Source of the DNA: Natrinema sp. SYSU A 869
GTDB lineage: Archaea; Halobacteriota; Halobacteria; Halobacteriales; Natrialbaceae
DNA: 64,000 bases
Assembly (NCBI RefSeq): GCF_019879105.1
Contig: NZ_CP082249.1
Location: 1,860,001-1,924,000, forward strand
Direction: 5' to 3'
Numbering within the stretch: the stretch's first letter is position 1; each line of letters opens with the position of its first letter. A program made the translations under genes and the position numbers. The notes beneath the pieces are model-generated. The model searched no databases and was not told where the DNA came from. It was given only the letters and a program-made list of their open reading frames with translations. This document shows, one piece after another, positions 35,618-44,407 of the stretch.

Positions 35618-36535
35618 TCACTCTCGATGGTCGAGATAGCCCAGCACGCCCCGCGTATTCAACTTCGCCTCCTCGCTCGCTTTCTCGTCACCCCAGACGC
35701 CAGTCATCTCGGACGTGTCCGCGAAGTGCTCGATCACCGCGTCGTCCTCGAGGTCGCGGCGTTTCGCCGCGACCGCGTCAACCCACTCCTCGAGGACCGT
35801 CGCGTACTCCTCGAGGGCGGCTTCGACATCGTCGCCGACATAGCGGGGCCCGAAGTGGGGATAGCAGAACACGTCTGGATCGATCTCTTTCAGCGTCTCG
35901 AGGTCTTCGAGGCACTGCTCGAGGTCGAAGTTCGACGGCGGTGAGGTCTCTCTGATCGCTTCGATCTCAGGCACCCAGATCCCGGCGGCGTCGGCGACGA
36001 AGACCACATCGTTCGCGGGGTCTTCGAAGACCACCTGATGGGGGGCATGGCCCGGTGCCCCGTGGACTCGCAGTTCGTGTGTACCGAGGTCGATGACGTC
36101 GCCGTCTTCGATCTCGACGATCCGCTCTTCAGGGATCGGCTCCGGCTCCACGTAATGTTCCCACTGGTCGCCGACAGCCTGCTTCGTTCCCGCGACCAGA
36201 CGCGAGGGATCGACCAAGTGATCGGCCCCGATACTGGGGACGTAGACGTCGGCGTTCGGGTAGTCGGCGGCGAGAAAGCCCGCACCACCGGCGTGATCGA
36301 GGTGAACGTGGGTCACCGCGACGACCTCGAGGTCGTCCTCGTCGATGCCGACCTCGGCGAGAGCCTCACGGAGCAGGTCGTAGTTAGTACCGATACCGGT
36401 GTCGACGACGGCGGGCCGGTCGTCGTCGAGGATGTAGACGGCACCGTACTCGTTCGTGTCGTACATTCCCGTGTCGAGATAGTAGAGGTCCGAACAGTCG
36501 CCGGTAGCCACTTTGCGGACGTCTCCGACTTCCAT
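35618..36535 (-). CDS. MBL-fold metallo-hydrolase
   Basis: A 305-residue metallo-beta-lactamase-fold protein. The main metal motif THVHLDHAGG is near residue 79, HGAPGHAPHQVVF is the second His, VFVADAAGIW carries the bridging Asp and FCYPHFGPRY the last His. It differs from the 3427-4422 hydrolase in lacking the winged-helix tail. The overall order resembles glyoxalase II-like haloarchaeal hydrolases, but the substrate is unknown. It is separated from the ligase by about 210 nt, so it is probably independent. Confidence 0.88.
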   Translation of the reverse strand: MEVGDVRKVATGDCSDLYYLDTGMYDTNEYGAVYILDDDRPAVVDTGIGTNYDLLREALAEVGIDEDDLEVVAVTHVHLDHAGGAGFLAADYPNADVYVPSIGADHLVDPSRLVAGTKQAVGDQWEHYVEPEPIPEERIVEIEDGDVIDLGTHELRVHGAPGHAPHQVVFEDPANDVVFVADAAGIWVPEIEAIRETSPPSNFDLEQCLEDLETLKEIDPDVFCYPHFGPRYVGDDVEAALEEYATVLEEWVDAVAAKRRDLEDDAVIEHFADTSEMTGVWGDEKASEEAKLNTRGVLGYLDHRE

Positions 36536-36683
36536 ATCGGAAGCCCGTCAGCAGGCGGGATAAAAGCTCGCGTCGCGGCGACCCGCCCGGAGGTGAGGGC
36601 CGTTACAGACTTTACACCCCATCCTCTTGCACACGATAGATGACTCGAATCGTCTTCGAACCACACCCTTCTCTCGAGCCGAC

Positions 36684-37838
36684 ATGAGCCACGACACGCC
36701 GGACAGCGCTCGCCCCGAGCTACCGCAACTGTGGCTCCAACAGGAGTATGTGCCCCGGATCGTCAGCGGGTTCGGCGGACTCTCGGCTCTCGCTCTCGTC
36801 GTCTGGACGGTCACATTTGCCGCGATGATCGACGTCCCAGGCCTTCTGCTCAGCGCGGCTTTCACTGGCGGGCCGGCCCTCGGGCTGATCTGGGGCGGCT
36901 ACCGACTCGAACGAAGCGGCATCGAGACGAGCCGGTACGTTCGGATTCTCCAGTGGTGTGTCGGTGGGACAGTCGGATTTCTGACTGTCAACCTCTTGAT
37001 AATGGTCTTCTTTCCCTGGTATAGTCTGGCGGGAAACATCTCCTGGGCGCACTTCTCCGTCAATGCGGGTGCGATCGGCGGCTTCGCCATCGGCTACGTC
37101 GAAGCGCGGGCGATCCAACGCGAGGTCGAGGCGACGGCCGCCACCGTCCGCGCCGAACAACTCGCGGACGAGCGCGAGTTGCTCATGTACCTGAATGATC
37201 TCCTCCGACACGAGGTGTTGAACTCCTCGCAGATCATCGGCGGCCACGCATCGCTACTGCACGCGGAGTGTGATGACGATCGGGTTCACAACCGCCTCGA
37301 GACGATCGAACGCGAGAGCGAGGAGCTCGTCGACGTCATCGAAGACATTCGAGCGATGCTGGACGCGAATCGGGAGCCGGACACGCGCTCAGTCGTCGCC
37401 CTCACCGCGTTACTGGAAGAACAAGTGGCCGAATGCCGCACCCGCTTCGACGAGGCCGTCATCGACACCGACCTCCCTGAGGCGACGCGGGTCAGCGGCA
37501 ACGAGGGGCTCAAATGGATCTTCTCGAACCTCCTCGAGAACGCGATCGAACACAACGATAGCGAGATGCCGCACGTCCGTGTGACCGTCGACGAGCGACC
37601 CGAGACCGTCACTGTCACCGTCGCCGACAACGGTCCTGGCATCTCCGCGGAAGACAGAGAGTCACTGTTCGAGCGCAAGTCGACCAACCACGGCCTCGGC
37701 CTCTACCTCTCTCGCATCCTCGCGAACAGGTACGGCGGCACCGTCGACCTCGCCGACACCGGATCCGACGGGAGCGTCTTCGTCGTCGCGCTGCCCCACG
37801 CGTCGACCACCGCGGACGACGAATCGACAGACGACTAA
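36684..37838 (+). CDS. Membrane sensor histidine kinase
   Basis: 384 residues. The N-terminal third has about five hydrophobic helices of a membrane sensor without a recognised ligand domain. A coiled linker then leads to the phospho-acceptor LRHEVLNSSQIIGGHAS (His in HEVLN, typical of haloarchaeal kinases), the N-box NLLENAIEHND, G1 VADNGPGI and G2 GLGLYLSRILANRYGG. No response regulator is adjacent. The frame is open upstream to about 36627, but the ATG at 36684 gives a normal start. The stop overlaps the convergent CDF gene by 4 nt. Confidence 0.9.
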   Translation: MSHDTPDSARPELPQLWLQQEYVPRIVSGFGGLSALALVVWTVTFAAMIDVPGLLLSAAFTGGPALGLIWGGYRLERSGIETSRYVRILQWCVGGTVGFLTVNLLIMVFFPWYSLAGNISWAHFSVNAGAIGGFAIGYVEARAIQREVEATAATVRAEQLADERELLMYLNDLLRHEVLNSSQIIGGHASLLHAECDDDRVHNRLETIERESEELVDVIEDIRAMLDANREPDTRSVVALTALLEEQVAECRTRFDEAVIDTDLPEATRVSGNEGLKWIFSNLLENAIEHNDSEMPHVRVTVDERPETVTVTVADNGPGISAEDRESLFERKSTNHGLGLYLSRILANRYGGTVDLADTGSDGSVFVVALPHASTTADDESTDD

Positions 37839-38758
37839 CGACTCTCGAACTCGTCGGACGACTCCTTCCACTCGCCGATTCCCGAGGGGTCGAGATGGAC
37901 ATGTGCGTCACCGACGTCCTCGAGACCACGCAGGCGATCGACCAGTTCCGATTCGATATCGTGGGCCTCCCGGAACGGCATGTCGCCGTCGACCTCGACG
38001 TGAACTTCGACCTCGAGGACGGTGCCGTCGTAGAAGACGGTCAGATCGTGGACGCCCGCGACGGCCGGATGACCCCGAAGGGCGGTCGTGATCTCCCGCC
38101 GCTTCTCGGGGCCGGGTGCGGCACCGATGAGGTAATCGACGTTCTCCTTGCCGATCTCGATGCCCTGGTAGACGACCAGTAGGCTGACGAGGCCGCCGGC
38201 GACGGGATCGAGTATCGGATAGCCGACGAAGACGCCGAGGACGCCAACGATGGCGGCGACCGAGGTGTAGATATCGTTCAGACAGTCCTTTGCAAGCGCC
38301 GCGAGCGCGGTCGACTGCAGGTACTCGTTGATCTCCACGGTGTAGCGATAGACCAGATACATGTCGACGATCGAGAATCCGAGCGCCGCGAGGAGCAACA
38401 CGCTGAACTCGATATCGGTTCCGTACACGAGCCCTTCGGCGGATCGGTAGAGCAAATTGAGTCCCAGAAGCGCGATGACGGCCCCGACGAACAGCGCCGT
38501 CAGGGGCTCAATCCGGTCGTGACCGTGGGGATGCGTGTCGTCGGGTTCGTCGAATGCGCTCCGCCCCCAGACGAGAACGACGACGCTGGCGACGAGATCG
38601 GCCAGCGAGTGGGCCGCGTCAGCGAGCAAGGCAACGCTGCCGAACGCGAGCCCCGCACTGCCCTCGGCGACGATCTTGGCGACGTTGCCGAGAACGTTCG
38701 CCCACGACGCCCGCGCGAACCCGCGCCGGCCGCCGTCCGCGCCACCCTCTTCGGACAT
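37835..38758 (-). CDS. Cation diffusion facilitator (CDF) metal exporter
   Basis: 307 residues. Six helices with the CDF helix 2 metal motif ALLADAAHSLADLV and helix 5 equivalent AKDCLNDIYTSVAAI, then a C-terminal cytoplasmic ferredoxin-like domain (HPAVAGVHDLTVFYDGTVLEVEVHVEVDG, ending HVHLDPSG). The family exports Zn2+, Fe2+ or Mn2+ in exchange for protons. The second site has Asn-Asp where zinc carriers often have His-Asp, so specificity may differ. It is convergent with the histidine kinase. Confidence 0.9.
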   Translation of the reverse strand: MSEEGGADGGRRGFARASWANVLGNVAKIVAEGSAGLAFGSVALLADAAHSLADLVASVVVLVWGRSAFDEPDDTHPHGHDRIEPLTALFVGAVIALLGLNLLYRSAEGLVYGTDIEFSVLLLAALGFSIVDMYLVYRYTVEINEYLQSTALAALAKDCLNDIYTSVAAIVGVLGVFVGYPILDPVAGGLVSLLVVYQGIEIGKENVDYLIGAAPGPEKRREITTALRGHPAVAGVHDLTVFYDGTVLEVEVHVEVDGDMPFREAHDIESELVDRLRGLEDVGDAHVHLDPSGIGEWKESSDEFESR

Positions 38759-38875
38759 GGCTCGGTTTAGAGGCAGTCTAACCTTGGCTCTTTTCCTTCC
38801 TGCTCGAGGCGCGTGCCGTCATCGGGACACCGATCACAACCCTCATTGGGGGCCCATGAGAGGGAGGAGACGACT

Positions 38876-38974
38876 GGGCGATGGGGCCCACCTGACCCAA
38901 CCGCCGGGCGAGACATCGACAACGTCTGGATCGAGCACAGACACGCCGAGCGTCGTCCGGCTGACGGTCCCTGC
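38876..38974 (+). promoter_or_regulatory. Candidate fluoride riboswitch upstream of the crcB/fluC pair
   Basis: The sequence starts GGGCGATGGGGCCCACC and ends GGCTGACGGTCCCTGC, matching the start and end of the crcB-motif RNA. The expected pseudoknot is GGGGCC (38883-38888) with GGTCCC (38966-38971), six pairs including one G-U. A 9-bp stem forms between 38903-38911 and 38953-38961 (GCCGGGCGA/TCGTCCGGC). The apical part is longer than in known small examples. The first stem (GGCG/CACC) has one C-A mismatch. It ends 13 nt before the first fluoride-channel ATG. Confidence 0.68.
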
Positions 38975-38987
38975 ATGACTCCCAGCC

Positions 38988-39401
38988 ATGGCAGACACAC
39001 ATCCGCCCGTTCGCCTCGAGACGCTCGCGCTGATCGCCGTCGGCGGCTTTGCCGGGTCGAATCTCCGATTCTTCGCGATGGGACTGCTTCCTGACGTGTC
39101 GTCGATCGTTCTGGTCAACGCCGTCGGGAGCGCGGTCCTCGCCTTCCTGGTCTACGAAGCCGAATACGCGGGCCACCTGACCTCGCGGACCCGGCTCGTC
39201 TTCACGACGGGGTTTCTCTCCTCGCTGACGACCTACAGCACGTTCGCGCTCCAGACCGCGCTCGCAGCGAGTCCGCTCGCACTGGGCGGCATCGTCGCCG
39301 CAAACTACGGACTCGGACTCATCAGCGTGCTCGCAGGACGGGCGCTCGCGCGTCGGATCGGCGCTCCGCGGGATGAGCCTTCCGGTGGTGAGACCGCGTG
39401 A
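38988..39401 (+). CDS. crcB: Fluoride channel subunit FluC/CrcB (first)
   Basis: A 137-residue, four-helix membrane protein. Family signatures GFAGSNLRFFAMG, NAVGSAVLAFLV and FLSSLTTYSTFALQT are present. FluC channels export fluoride as dual-topology dimers. Here two divergent copies are arranged in tandem, so they probably form an obligate heterodimer with fixed opposite orientation. The stop overlaps the next start by 4 nt. A fluoride riboswitch candidate lies directly upstream, which supports the function. Confidence 0.93.
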   Translation: MADTHPPVRLETLALIAVGGFAGSNLRFFAMGLLPDVSSIVLVNAVGSAVLAFLVYEAEYAGHLTSRTRLVFTTGFLSSLTTYSTFALQTALAASPLALGGIVAANYGLGLISVLAGRALARRIGAPRDEPSGGETA

Positions 39402-39835
39402 GTACACCGCTCCTTCTCGAGAGCATCAGCATCGGCCGACTGCTCGCTCGAGCGGCCGTCACCGTCGACCCCGAACCGGCCCACGTCGTCGGCACCGGCG
39501 GAGCGATCGGTGCGATCCTCCGATACTGGGTCTCCCAGCGGGTTTCCAGCGGGGCCTCGAGCGAGAGATTCCCGCTGGCAACGTTCGTGGTCAACGTCGT
39601 CGGCAGTTTCGTCTTCGGTCTCGCGGTCTTCGCGGGCGCGGGCGAATCAGCCATCCGACTCGTTGGGACCGGTATCTGTGGCTCGTTCACGACGTTTTCC
39701 TCGTTTTCGGTCGAGACGCTCTGGCTGTACGAGCGCGGCGATCGGGCGCTCGCGGTCGGCAACGCTGCAGCCAATCTCGCGTGCTCGCTCGCGGCGATCG
39801 GTCTCGCATGGGGGCTCGTCGCTGTCGCTCTCTGA
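39398..39835 (+). CDS. crcB: Fluoride channel subunit FluC/CrcB (second)
   Basis: 145 residues. Signatures GTGGAIGAILRYWVSQR, FPLATFVVNVVGSFVFGLAV and GICGSFTTFSSFSVETLWL are closer to the canonical FluC sequence than in the first subunit. The N-terminus has about 25 extra residues before the first helix. The GTG start lies inside the stop of the first subunit (GTGA), implying translational coupling. Confidence 0.93.
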   Translation: MSTPLLLESISIGRLLARAAVTVDPEPAHVVGTGGAIGAILRYWVSQRVSSGASSERFPLATFVVNVVGSFVFGLAVFAGAGESAIRLVGTGICGSFTTFSSFSVETLWLYERGDRALAVGNAAANLACSLAAIGLAWGLVAVAL

Positions 39836-39942
39836 AACTGGTCTCGCCATCGGACCCGGATCGAGACCCATTAGCAGCCCGTCACTAGTGGTACCAATCA
39901 CCACAGCCTCAAGCGATCAGCTCGCGTTCGACCCGCGGTAGG

Positions 39943-39948
39943 TTTATG
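39943..39948 (+). promoter_or_regulatory. TATA-like box for second Mg2+ transporter pair
   Basis: TTTATG about 26 nt upstream of the ATG at 39972, fitting a leaderless transcript. Confidence 0.5.
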
Positions 39949-39971
39949 TTCGGATTCCGTGAGACGACAGT

Positions 39972-40547
39972 ATGGAGGCTCGCCAAGACGCGTGGCGAAT
40001 CTACCGCGAGTCACTACCGATCCTCGTGGTCAGCCTCGCCGGCGGGATTTTCGCCGGATCGGTCCTCGGATCGGAGGGGATGACCGAAGGATTCGAGCGA
40101 TTTCCCGGGCTGTTACTGTTACTCCCCGCTTTTCTCGCGACACGAGGGAACGTCTACGGCGCAATGGGGGCGCGCATCTCGAGTGGACTCCACCAGGGGA
40201 TGATCGACCCCGAGTTCTCGTGGGACCGGCGGCTGGTCAACGCCGTCGCCGCCTCGTTTATCAATGGCATCGGGATTTCGGTCGTCATCGCGGTCCTCTC
40301 GTGGGGGATTCTGCACGGTCTCGGTCGCGAATCGGCCAGACTCATCGAACTCGTCGGGATCATGCTGGTCTCCGGCGTTCTGACCTCGTTTACCCTCATA
40401 TTCGGACTGTTAGCGCTGGTGTTCGCGAGCTACGAGTACGGGCTCGATCCCGACAACCTGATCGGCCCGATCGTCACCACACTCGGCGACATCTTCGGCG
40501 TCGTCTTCCTCTTCGTCGCGATCACCGTCGTCGGAGGGATCTTCTGA
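39972..40547 (+). CDS. SLC41/MgtE-type Mg2+ transporter, first half (copy 2)
   Basis: A 191-residue paralogue of the 29865 gene, with LLPAFLATRGNVYGAMGARISSGLHQGMI and YGLDPDNLIGPIVTTLGDIFGVVFLF in the same places. Five hydrophobic helices, no CBS or N-domain. The stop and the next start share one base (TGATG), so the two halves are translationally coupled. It is clearly related to the first pair, but the sequences have diverged enough that a recent duplication is unlikely. Confidence 0.88.
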   Translation: MEARQDAWRIYRESLPILVVSLAGGIFAGSVLGSEGMTEGFERFPGLLLLLPAFLATRGNVYGAMGARISSGLHQGMIDPEFSWDRRLVNAVAASFINGIGISVVIAVLSWGILHGLGRESARLIELVGIMLVSGVLTSFTLIFGLLALVFASYEYGLDPDNLIGPIVTTLGDIFGVVFLFVAITVVGGIF

Positions 40548-41128
40548 TGGCAGCGACGGAGCCCGACGACTCGCTCGACACCTGGTCGATCCACAACATC
40601 GTCGCCACGATGTTTCCGATCCTGCTCGTCCTCTCGATGCTCGAGATGGGGTCGGGCTACGTCCTCGAGTTCCTCGAGGAGACCTACCTCTCCAATCCGA
40701 CGCTGCTGGTGCTCGTCCCCGTGATGATCGGAATGGGCGGCAACCTCGGTGCGATCCTCTCCTCGCGGCTCTCGACGCGGCTCCACCTAGGCCTGCTCGA
40801 GTTCGATCCTCGAGACGAGGTGCTATGGACGAACATACTGGCGATCATGGGATTGGCAGCGACGATATTCTCGTCGCTAGGCGTCGCCGCCTGGGTCGTC
40901 GGGCAGGTTATCGCCGAACCGATGGCACTGGTCGATCTCATGCTCATCTCGGTCGTCAGCGGTATGCTTCTGGCCGTGATCGCGATCGTTCTCAGTATCG
41001 GTGCGACCTACATTTCCTACACGCAGGGACTGGACCCGGACGACACGACGATCCCGGTGGTCACGAACGTCTGTGACATCCTCGGCGTGATCGTCCTCTC
41101 GGGAGTCGCGATCGTCGTCCTGAACTAA
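40547..41128 (+). CDS. SLC41/MgtE-type Mg2+ transporter, second half (copy 2)
   Basis: 193 residues. VPVMIGMGGNLGAILSSRLSTRLHLGLLEFDP and QGLDPDDTTIPVVTNVCDILG match the second-half signatures of the copy-1 gene at 30434. The longer open frame from 39959 overlaps the first half and is not used; the ATG at 40547 gives the N-terminus expected from the paralogue. Its partner regulator follows on the opposite strand. Confidence 0.88.
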   Translation: MAATEPDDSLDTWSIHNIVATMFPILLVLSMLEMGSGYVLEFLEETYLSNPTLLVLVPVMIGMGGNLGAILSSRLSTRLHLGLLEFDPRDEVLWTNILAIMGLAATIFSSLGVAAWVVGQVIAEPMALVDLMLISVVSGMLLAVIAIVLSIGATYISYTQGLDPDDTTIPVVTNVCDILGVIVLSGVAIVVLN

Positions 41129-41192
41129 CGGGCGCTTCAAAACGCAGAGACGTACGTCTCGGCGGTACTAGTTGGCTCGGGACAGAACCGTT

Positions 41193-41364
41193 CTCCCGTC
41201 GTATCTTCACCTTGTGACCAGAAGCACTTAAAGGATGATCGGCCGGGTCGGGGAGGAGGCCCATCGCGAACTGGGACGACTATCGATGGGACTGCTGGAT
41301 ATGAGAATTCGAGAACGGACGACCTCCCGTCATATCTCCACCTTATGACCAGAATCACTTAAAG
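41193..41364. repeat. Imperfect 41-bp direct repeat in a convergent intergenic gap
   Basis: 41193-41233 and 41324-41364 are alike over about 41 bp with a handful of mismatches. Each starts CTCCCGTC/CTCCCGTCA and ends GACCAGAA-CACTTAAAG. The offset is 131 bp. Each copy carries a TTAAA element. The repeat lies between the 3' ends of the second Mg2+ transporter pair and its regulator, so promoter, terminator or small-RNA roles are all possible. Nothing recognised. Confidence 0.6.
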
Positions 41365-41407
41365 AGCGAACGGATCGAGGCGAGTCACGGCGACGAACCG
41401 CGTTGCA

Positions 41408-42616
41408 CTATGCGGACGCGAGGTCCTGAAACGCTGCCGCAGCCGTCCGGGTCCCCTTTGAGATGAGCGCGTCGCCGCCGCGCAGTTCCGCGTCAGCATC
41501 CGCGACCAGCAGCCACCCCTCGTCGGGCCGGCGGATGGCGATCACGGACATCGTCGAATCGGCATCGGGAACGCCGGCGGTCACCGCGGTGCCGTCGAGG
41601 TCGCTCCCCTCGTCGACTTCGACGCGGGTGATAATCTCGTCGCTCTCTTGGACGGCCACCTGCACGACCGGGTGGACGTCGATGTCCCGGAGGACGCCCT
41701 CACTGATCTCGATCGCGGCGTCACTGATTCGCTCCGTGCAGCTCCCCAACTGGATCAACCCGCGCAGGACGACCGGATCTGGCGCATCCGCGGCCGCCCG
41801 GAGCGTCCACGCCTCGAAGCGCGATTGCATCGCGTCGACCTCAACCTCGAGGTTGCGGACCTCCTCGGCGAGTTCCTCGCTGTCGAACAGCACGCTGCTG
41901 TAGGCCAGATCGACCGCCAGTTCGGAGAAGTCCTTCATGTGGATGATCGTGTCCACGGCGCGCTCTAAGTCGTCGATATCCGGCGTTTCCGCCGTGGGAG
42001 CCTCGTAGACCTCTCCGGTCAGTTCCTCGCAGACGTCGCCGATCGCCGACTCGGGGCCCCGGAGGAGCGCGACGTCGTCGGCCTCGACCCGGGTCGTCGG
42101 CCCCGGATTGAGCAGCCAGTCGCTGCCCCGCCGGAGTGCGATCACGCGCACACCCGTCTCCGACTCGAGGTCGATATCCTGGAGCGTCCGGCCGGCGTAA
42201 GACGAGTCCGCCGTGACGACGCCCCGGAGGAGCGCCTCCGCGGCGTCGGGCAGCGCTGCCCGCATCGCCTCGGGGAGGCCCATGTCTTCGAGGACGATCT
42301 TCGCGATGTCACCGGCGGCGTCGCTGATCCCGTCTGCGGCCCCGACGATCCCCAGAACGGGTGCGAGCTGTTCCGCGTCGGCCGGCTTCCGGGCGGACAT
42401 CAGGAGGCTCATTCGCGCTCGCATCTCGAGGATGTCCATCCGCTCTTCCAGACGAAGGACCTCCGTCGCGAGCTGCTCGCTCTGGTGAAGCACGGCCGAG
42501 TACGAGAGGTCGATCAACAGCTCGGCGGTGTCTTTCATCTCCACCAGTACGTCCTTGACGCTGACGGGCTCGTACTCGATCGGAGCCGACGATGTCTCGC
42601 CCTCGAGCGGGTCCAT
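41408..42616 (-). CDS. PhoU / TrkA-C tandem regulatory protein (copy 2)
   Basis: 402 residues with the same PhoU-TrkA_C-PhoU-TrkA_C layout as copy 1. The recurring helices are DVLVEMKDTAELLIDLSYSAV and TIIHMKDFSELAVDLAYSSV. The TrkA_C parts are DSSYAGRTLQDIDLESETGVRVIALRR and EGSDLDGTAVTAGVPDADSTMSVIAIRR. It is convergent with the second split Mg2+ transporter, whereas copy 1 is divergent from its transporter. Conservation of the pairing despite different orientation supports a functional link. Confidence 0.85.
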   Translation of the reverse strand: MDPLEGETSSAPIEYEPVSVKDVLVEMKDTAELLIDLSYSAVLHQSEQLATEVLRLEERMDILEMRARMSLLMSARKPADAEQLAPVLGIVGAADGISDAAGDIAKIVLEDMGLPEAMRAALPDAAEALLRGVVTADSSYAGRTLQDIDLESETGVRVIALRRGSDWLLNPGPTTRVEADDVALLRGPESAIGDVCEELTGEVYEAPTAETPDIDDLERAVDTIIHMKDFSELAVDLAYSSVLFDSEELAEEVRNLEVEVDAMQSRFEAWTLRAAADAPDPVVLRGLIQLGSCTERISDAAIEISEGVLRDIDVHPVVQVAVQESDEIITRVEVDEGSDLDGTAVTAGVPDADSTMSVIAIRRPDEGWLLVADADAELRGGDALISKGTRTAAAAFQDLASA

Positions 42617-42742
42617 ACCTCGAGAGTAGGTTCCCCGCGGAAAAAGCGTTTCCCGCTGGAGGGCGGCCTCGATCGAGTGGTCGGACGACGCGGCCTTCCG
42701 ACACGGTTTTGCCCGGGCGCAAAGAACGGACGATCAATACCA

Positions 42743-44122
42743 ATGCTCGACCGGACCTATCTGCGCGAGAATCCCGACGAGGTACGCGACGCCCTCGACA
42801 ACCGGGGAGCCGACGTCGATCTCGACAAGCTACTCGAACTCGACGAACGCTGGCGGGAACTGAAAGCCCGCGGCGACGACCTGCGCCACGACCGCAATCA
42901 GGTCTCCAAGAAGATCGGGGAGCTCGTCGCCGAGGGGAAAGACGAGAAACGCGAGGAAGCGCTCGAGCGGTCGCGAGAGCTCAAATCCGAGATCGAGGAG
43001 GTCGAAGAGGAGGGAGTGGCCCTTGAGGAAGAGCTCCGAGAACGAATGCTCGAGATCCCACAGCTCCCCCACGAGAGCGTCCCGCTCGGCGTCGACGAAC
43101 GTCACAACGTCGAGGACCGACGCTGGGGATTCGACGACGCCCACGAGCTGCCCGACGCGGTCACGCCCCACTACGAACTCGGTGAGGAGCTGGACATCAT
43201 CGACGAGGAACGCGCCGCCAAGACGACCGGCTCTGGCTTTTACTTCCTCAAAGGCGAGGGCGCACAGCTCGAACACGCCCTGATCCAGTTCATGATGGAC
43301 ATCCACCGCGAGCAGGGGTACGTCGACCTGTTCCCGCCAGTCCCGGTCAAGAGCGCCTCGATGCGCGGCACCGGCCAGCTCCCGAAGTTTGCCGACGACG
43401 CCTATCGACTGGGCGGCAGCAACGAAGAGGACTACGAGGACGACGACCTCTGGCTCTGTCCCACCGCGGAGGTGCCGGTCACCAACATGTACGCAAACGA
43501 GATCCTCCTGAAGGACGATCTCCCGCTCAAACACCAGGCCTATACGCCGAACTTCCGGCGCGAGGCCGGCGAACACGGCACCGAAACGCGGGGCATCGTC
43601 CGCGTCCACCAGTTCAACAAGGTCGAACTCGTCAACTTCGTCGAACCCGAGGAGAGTTACGACCGCCTCGAGAACCTCCTTACGGAAGCCGAGGACGTCC
43701 TCAAACGGCTCGGACTCCCCTACCGCATCCTCGAACTCTGTACCGGCGACCTGACCTTCGCCAGCGCCAAGACCTACGACATCGAGGTCTGGGCCCCCGG
43801 CGACGACATGGACGAGGGCCCCGAGGAAGGCGGCCGCTGGCTCGAGGTCTCGAGCGCATCGAATTTCGAGGACTTCCAAGCGCGACGCGCCGGCCTGCGC
43901 TACCGGCCCGAGCGCCACGAGTCAGCCGACTACCTTCACACGCTCAACGCCTCCGGGCTCGCGATTCCCCGGGTCATGGTGGCGATCCTCGAGTACTACC
44001 AGAACGAGGACGGCACGGTGACGATTCCCGAACCGCTGCAGTCGTACATGGGCGGGAAAGAAGTCATCAAGGGCCACGAGAAGGTCGGCGAGAGCGCGCT
44101 CGGAGCCGGCGATCGGGAGTAG
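42743..44122 (+). CDS. serS: Seryl-tRNA synthetase
   Basis: A 459-residue class II synthetase charging tRNA-Ser (and tRNA-Sec where present). The N-terminal long coiled coil (about residues 30-105, rich in Glu/Lys/Arg) binds the long variable arm of tRNA-Ser. Catalytic motif 2 is FRREAGEHGTETRGIVRVHQFNKVE and motif 3 GLAIPRVMVAILE. This is the common bacterial/eukaryal-type SerRS rather than the methanogen-type. The frame is open upstream to 42485, but the ATG at 42743 gives the conserved MLDRTYLRENP start. Confidence 0.97.
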   Translation: MLDRTYLRENPDEVRDALDNRGADVDLDKLLELDERWRELKARGDDLRHDRNQVSKKIGELVAEGKDEKREEALERSRELKSEIEEVEEEGVALEEELRERMLEIPQLPHESVPLGVDERHNVEDRRWGFDDAHELPDAVTPHYELGEELDIIDEERAAKTTGSGFYFLKGEGAQLEHALIQFMMDIHREQGYVDLFPPVPVKSASMRGTGQLPKFADDAYRLGGSNEEDYEDDDLWLCPTAEVPVTNMYANEILLKDDLPLKHQAYTPNFRREAGEHGTETRGIVRVHQFNKVELVNFVEPEESYDRLENLLTEAEDVLKRLGLPYRILELCTGDLTFASAKTYDIEVWAPGDDMDEGPEEGGRWLEVSSASNFEDFQARRAGLRYRPERHESADYLHTLNASGLAIPRVMVAILEYYQNEDGTVTIPEPLQSYMGGKEVIKGHEKVGESALGAGDRE

Positions 44123-44231
44123 CGCACGCTCGTCATTCGCCGATTCATCGGCGGTTCGGTAACGATGGGCTGCTCCGACAGTAGAGTCGAGTCGGCTACT
44201 TGAGTCGTGTTCACCCACTGTCAACGAAACT

Positions 44232-44238
44232 ACTATCT
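44232..44238 (+). promoter_or_regulatory. TATA-like box for 48-residue membrane protein
   Basis: ACTATCT about 26 nt before the ATG at 44261; supports that start. Confidence 0.35.
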
Positions 44239-44260
44239 CTCAGAGACAGAGTTGACACGT

Positions 44261-44407
44261 ATGTACATCGATCTCCGACAAAAAGTGATCGCATCGATCA
44301 TCGGGGTGCTGTTCGTCGTCGGCGCACTAGTCCTGTTTCCGTGGTGGGTCGCGTTGTTCGTCTTCCTCGTGATCGTCCCCTTCTATATGAAGGTCCTGAC
44401 GGCGTGA
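44261..44407 (+). CDS. Small two-helix membrane protein
   Basis: 48 residues from the ATG at 44261 (MYIDLRQKVIASIIGV). A short amphipathic start is followed by two hydrophobic segments joined at FPWW, ending FYMKVLTA. No family name is recalled. Its size, promoter position and hydrophobic pattern suggest a genuine small protein. The frame extends 18 codons upstream, but with poor coding character. Confidence 0.6.
   Translation: MYIDLRQKVIASIIGVLFVVGALVLFPWWVALFVFLVIVPFYMKVLTA

Noticed and set aside
36627-36683. Upstream extension of the histidine kinase
   Set aside because: The 19 extra codons depend on a weak start codon and do not look like a sensor N-terminus. The ATG at 36684 is preferred.
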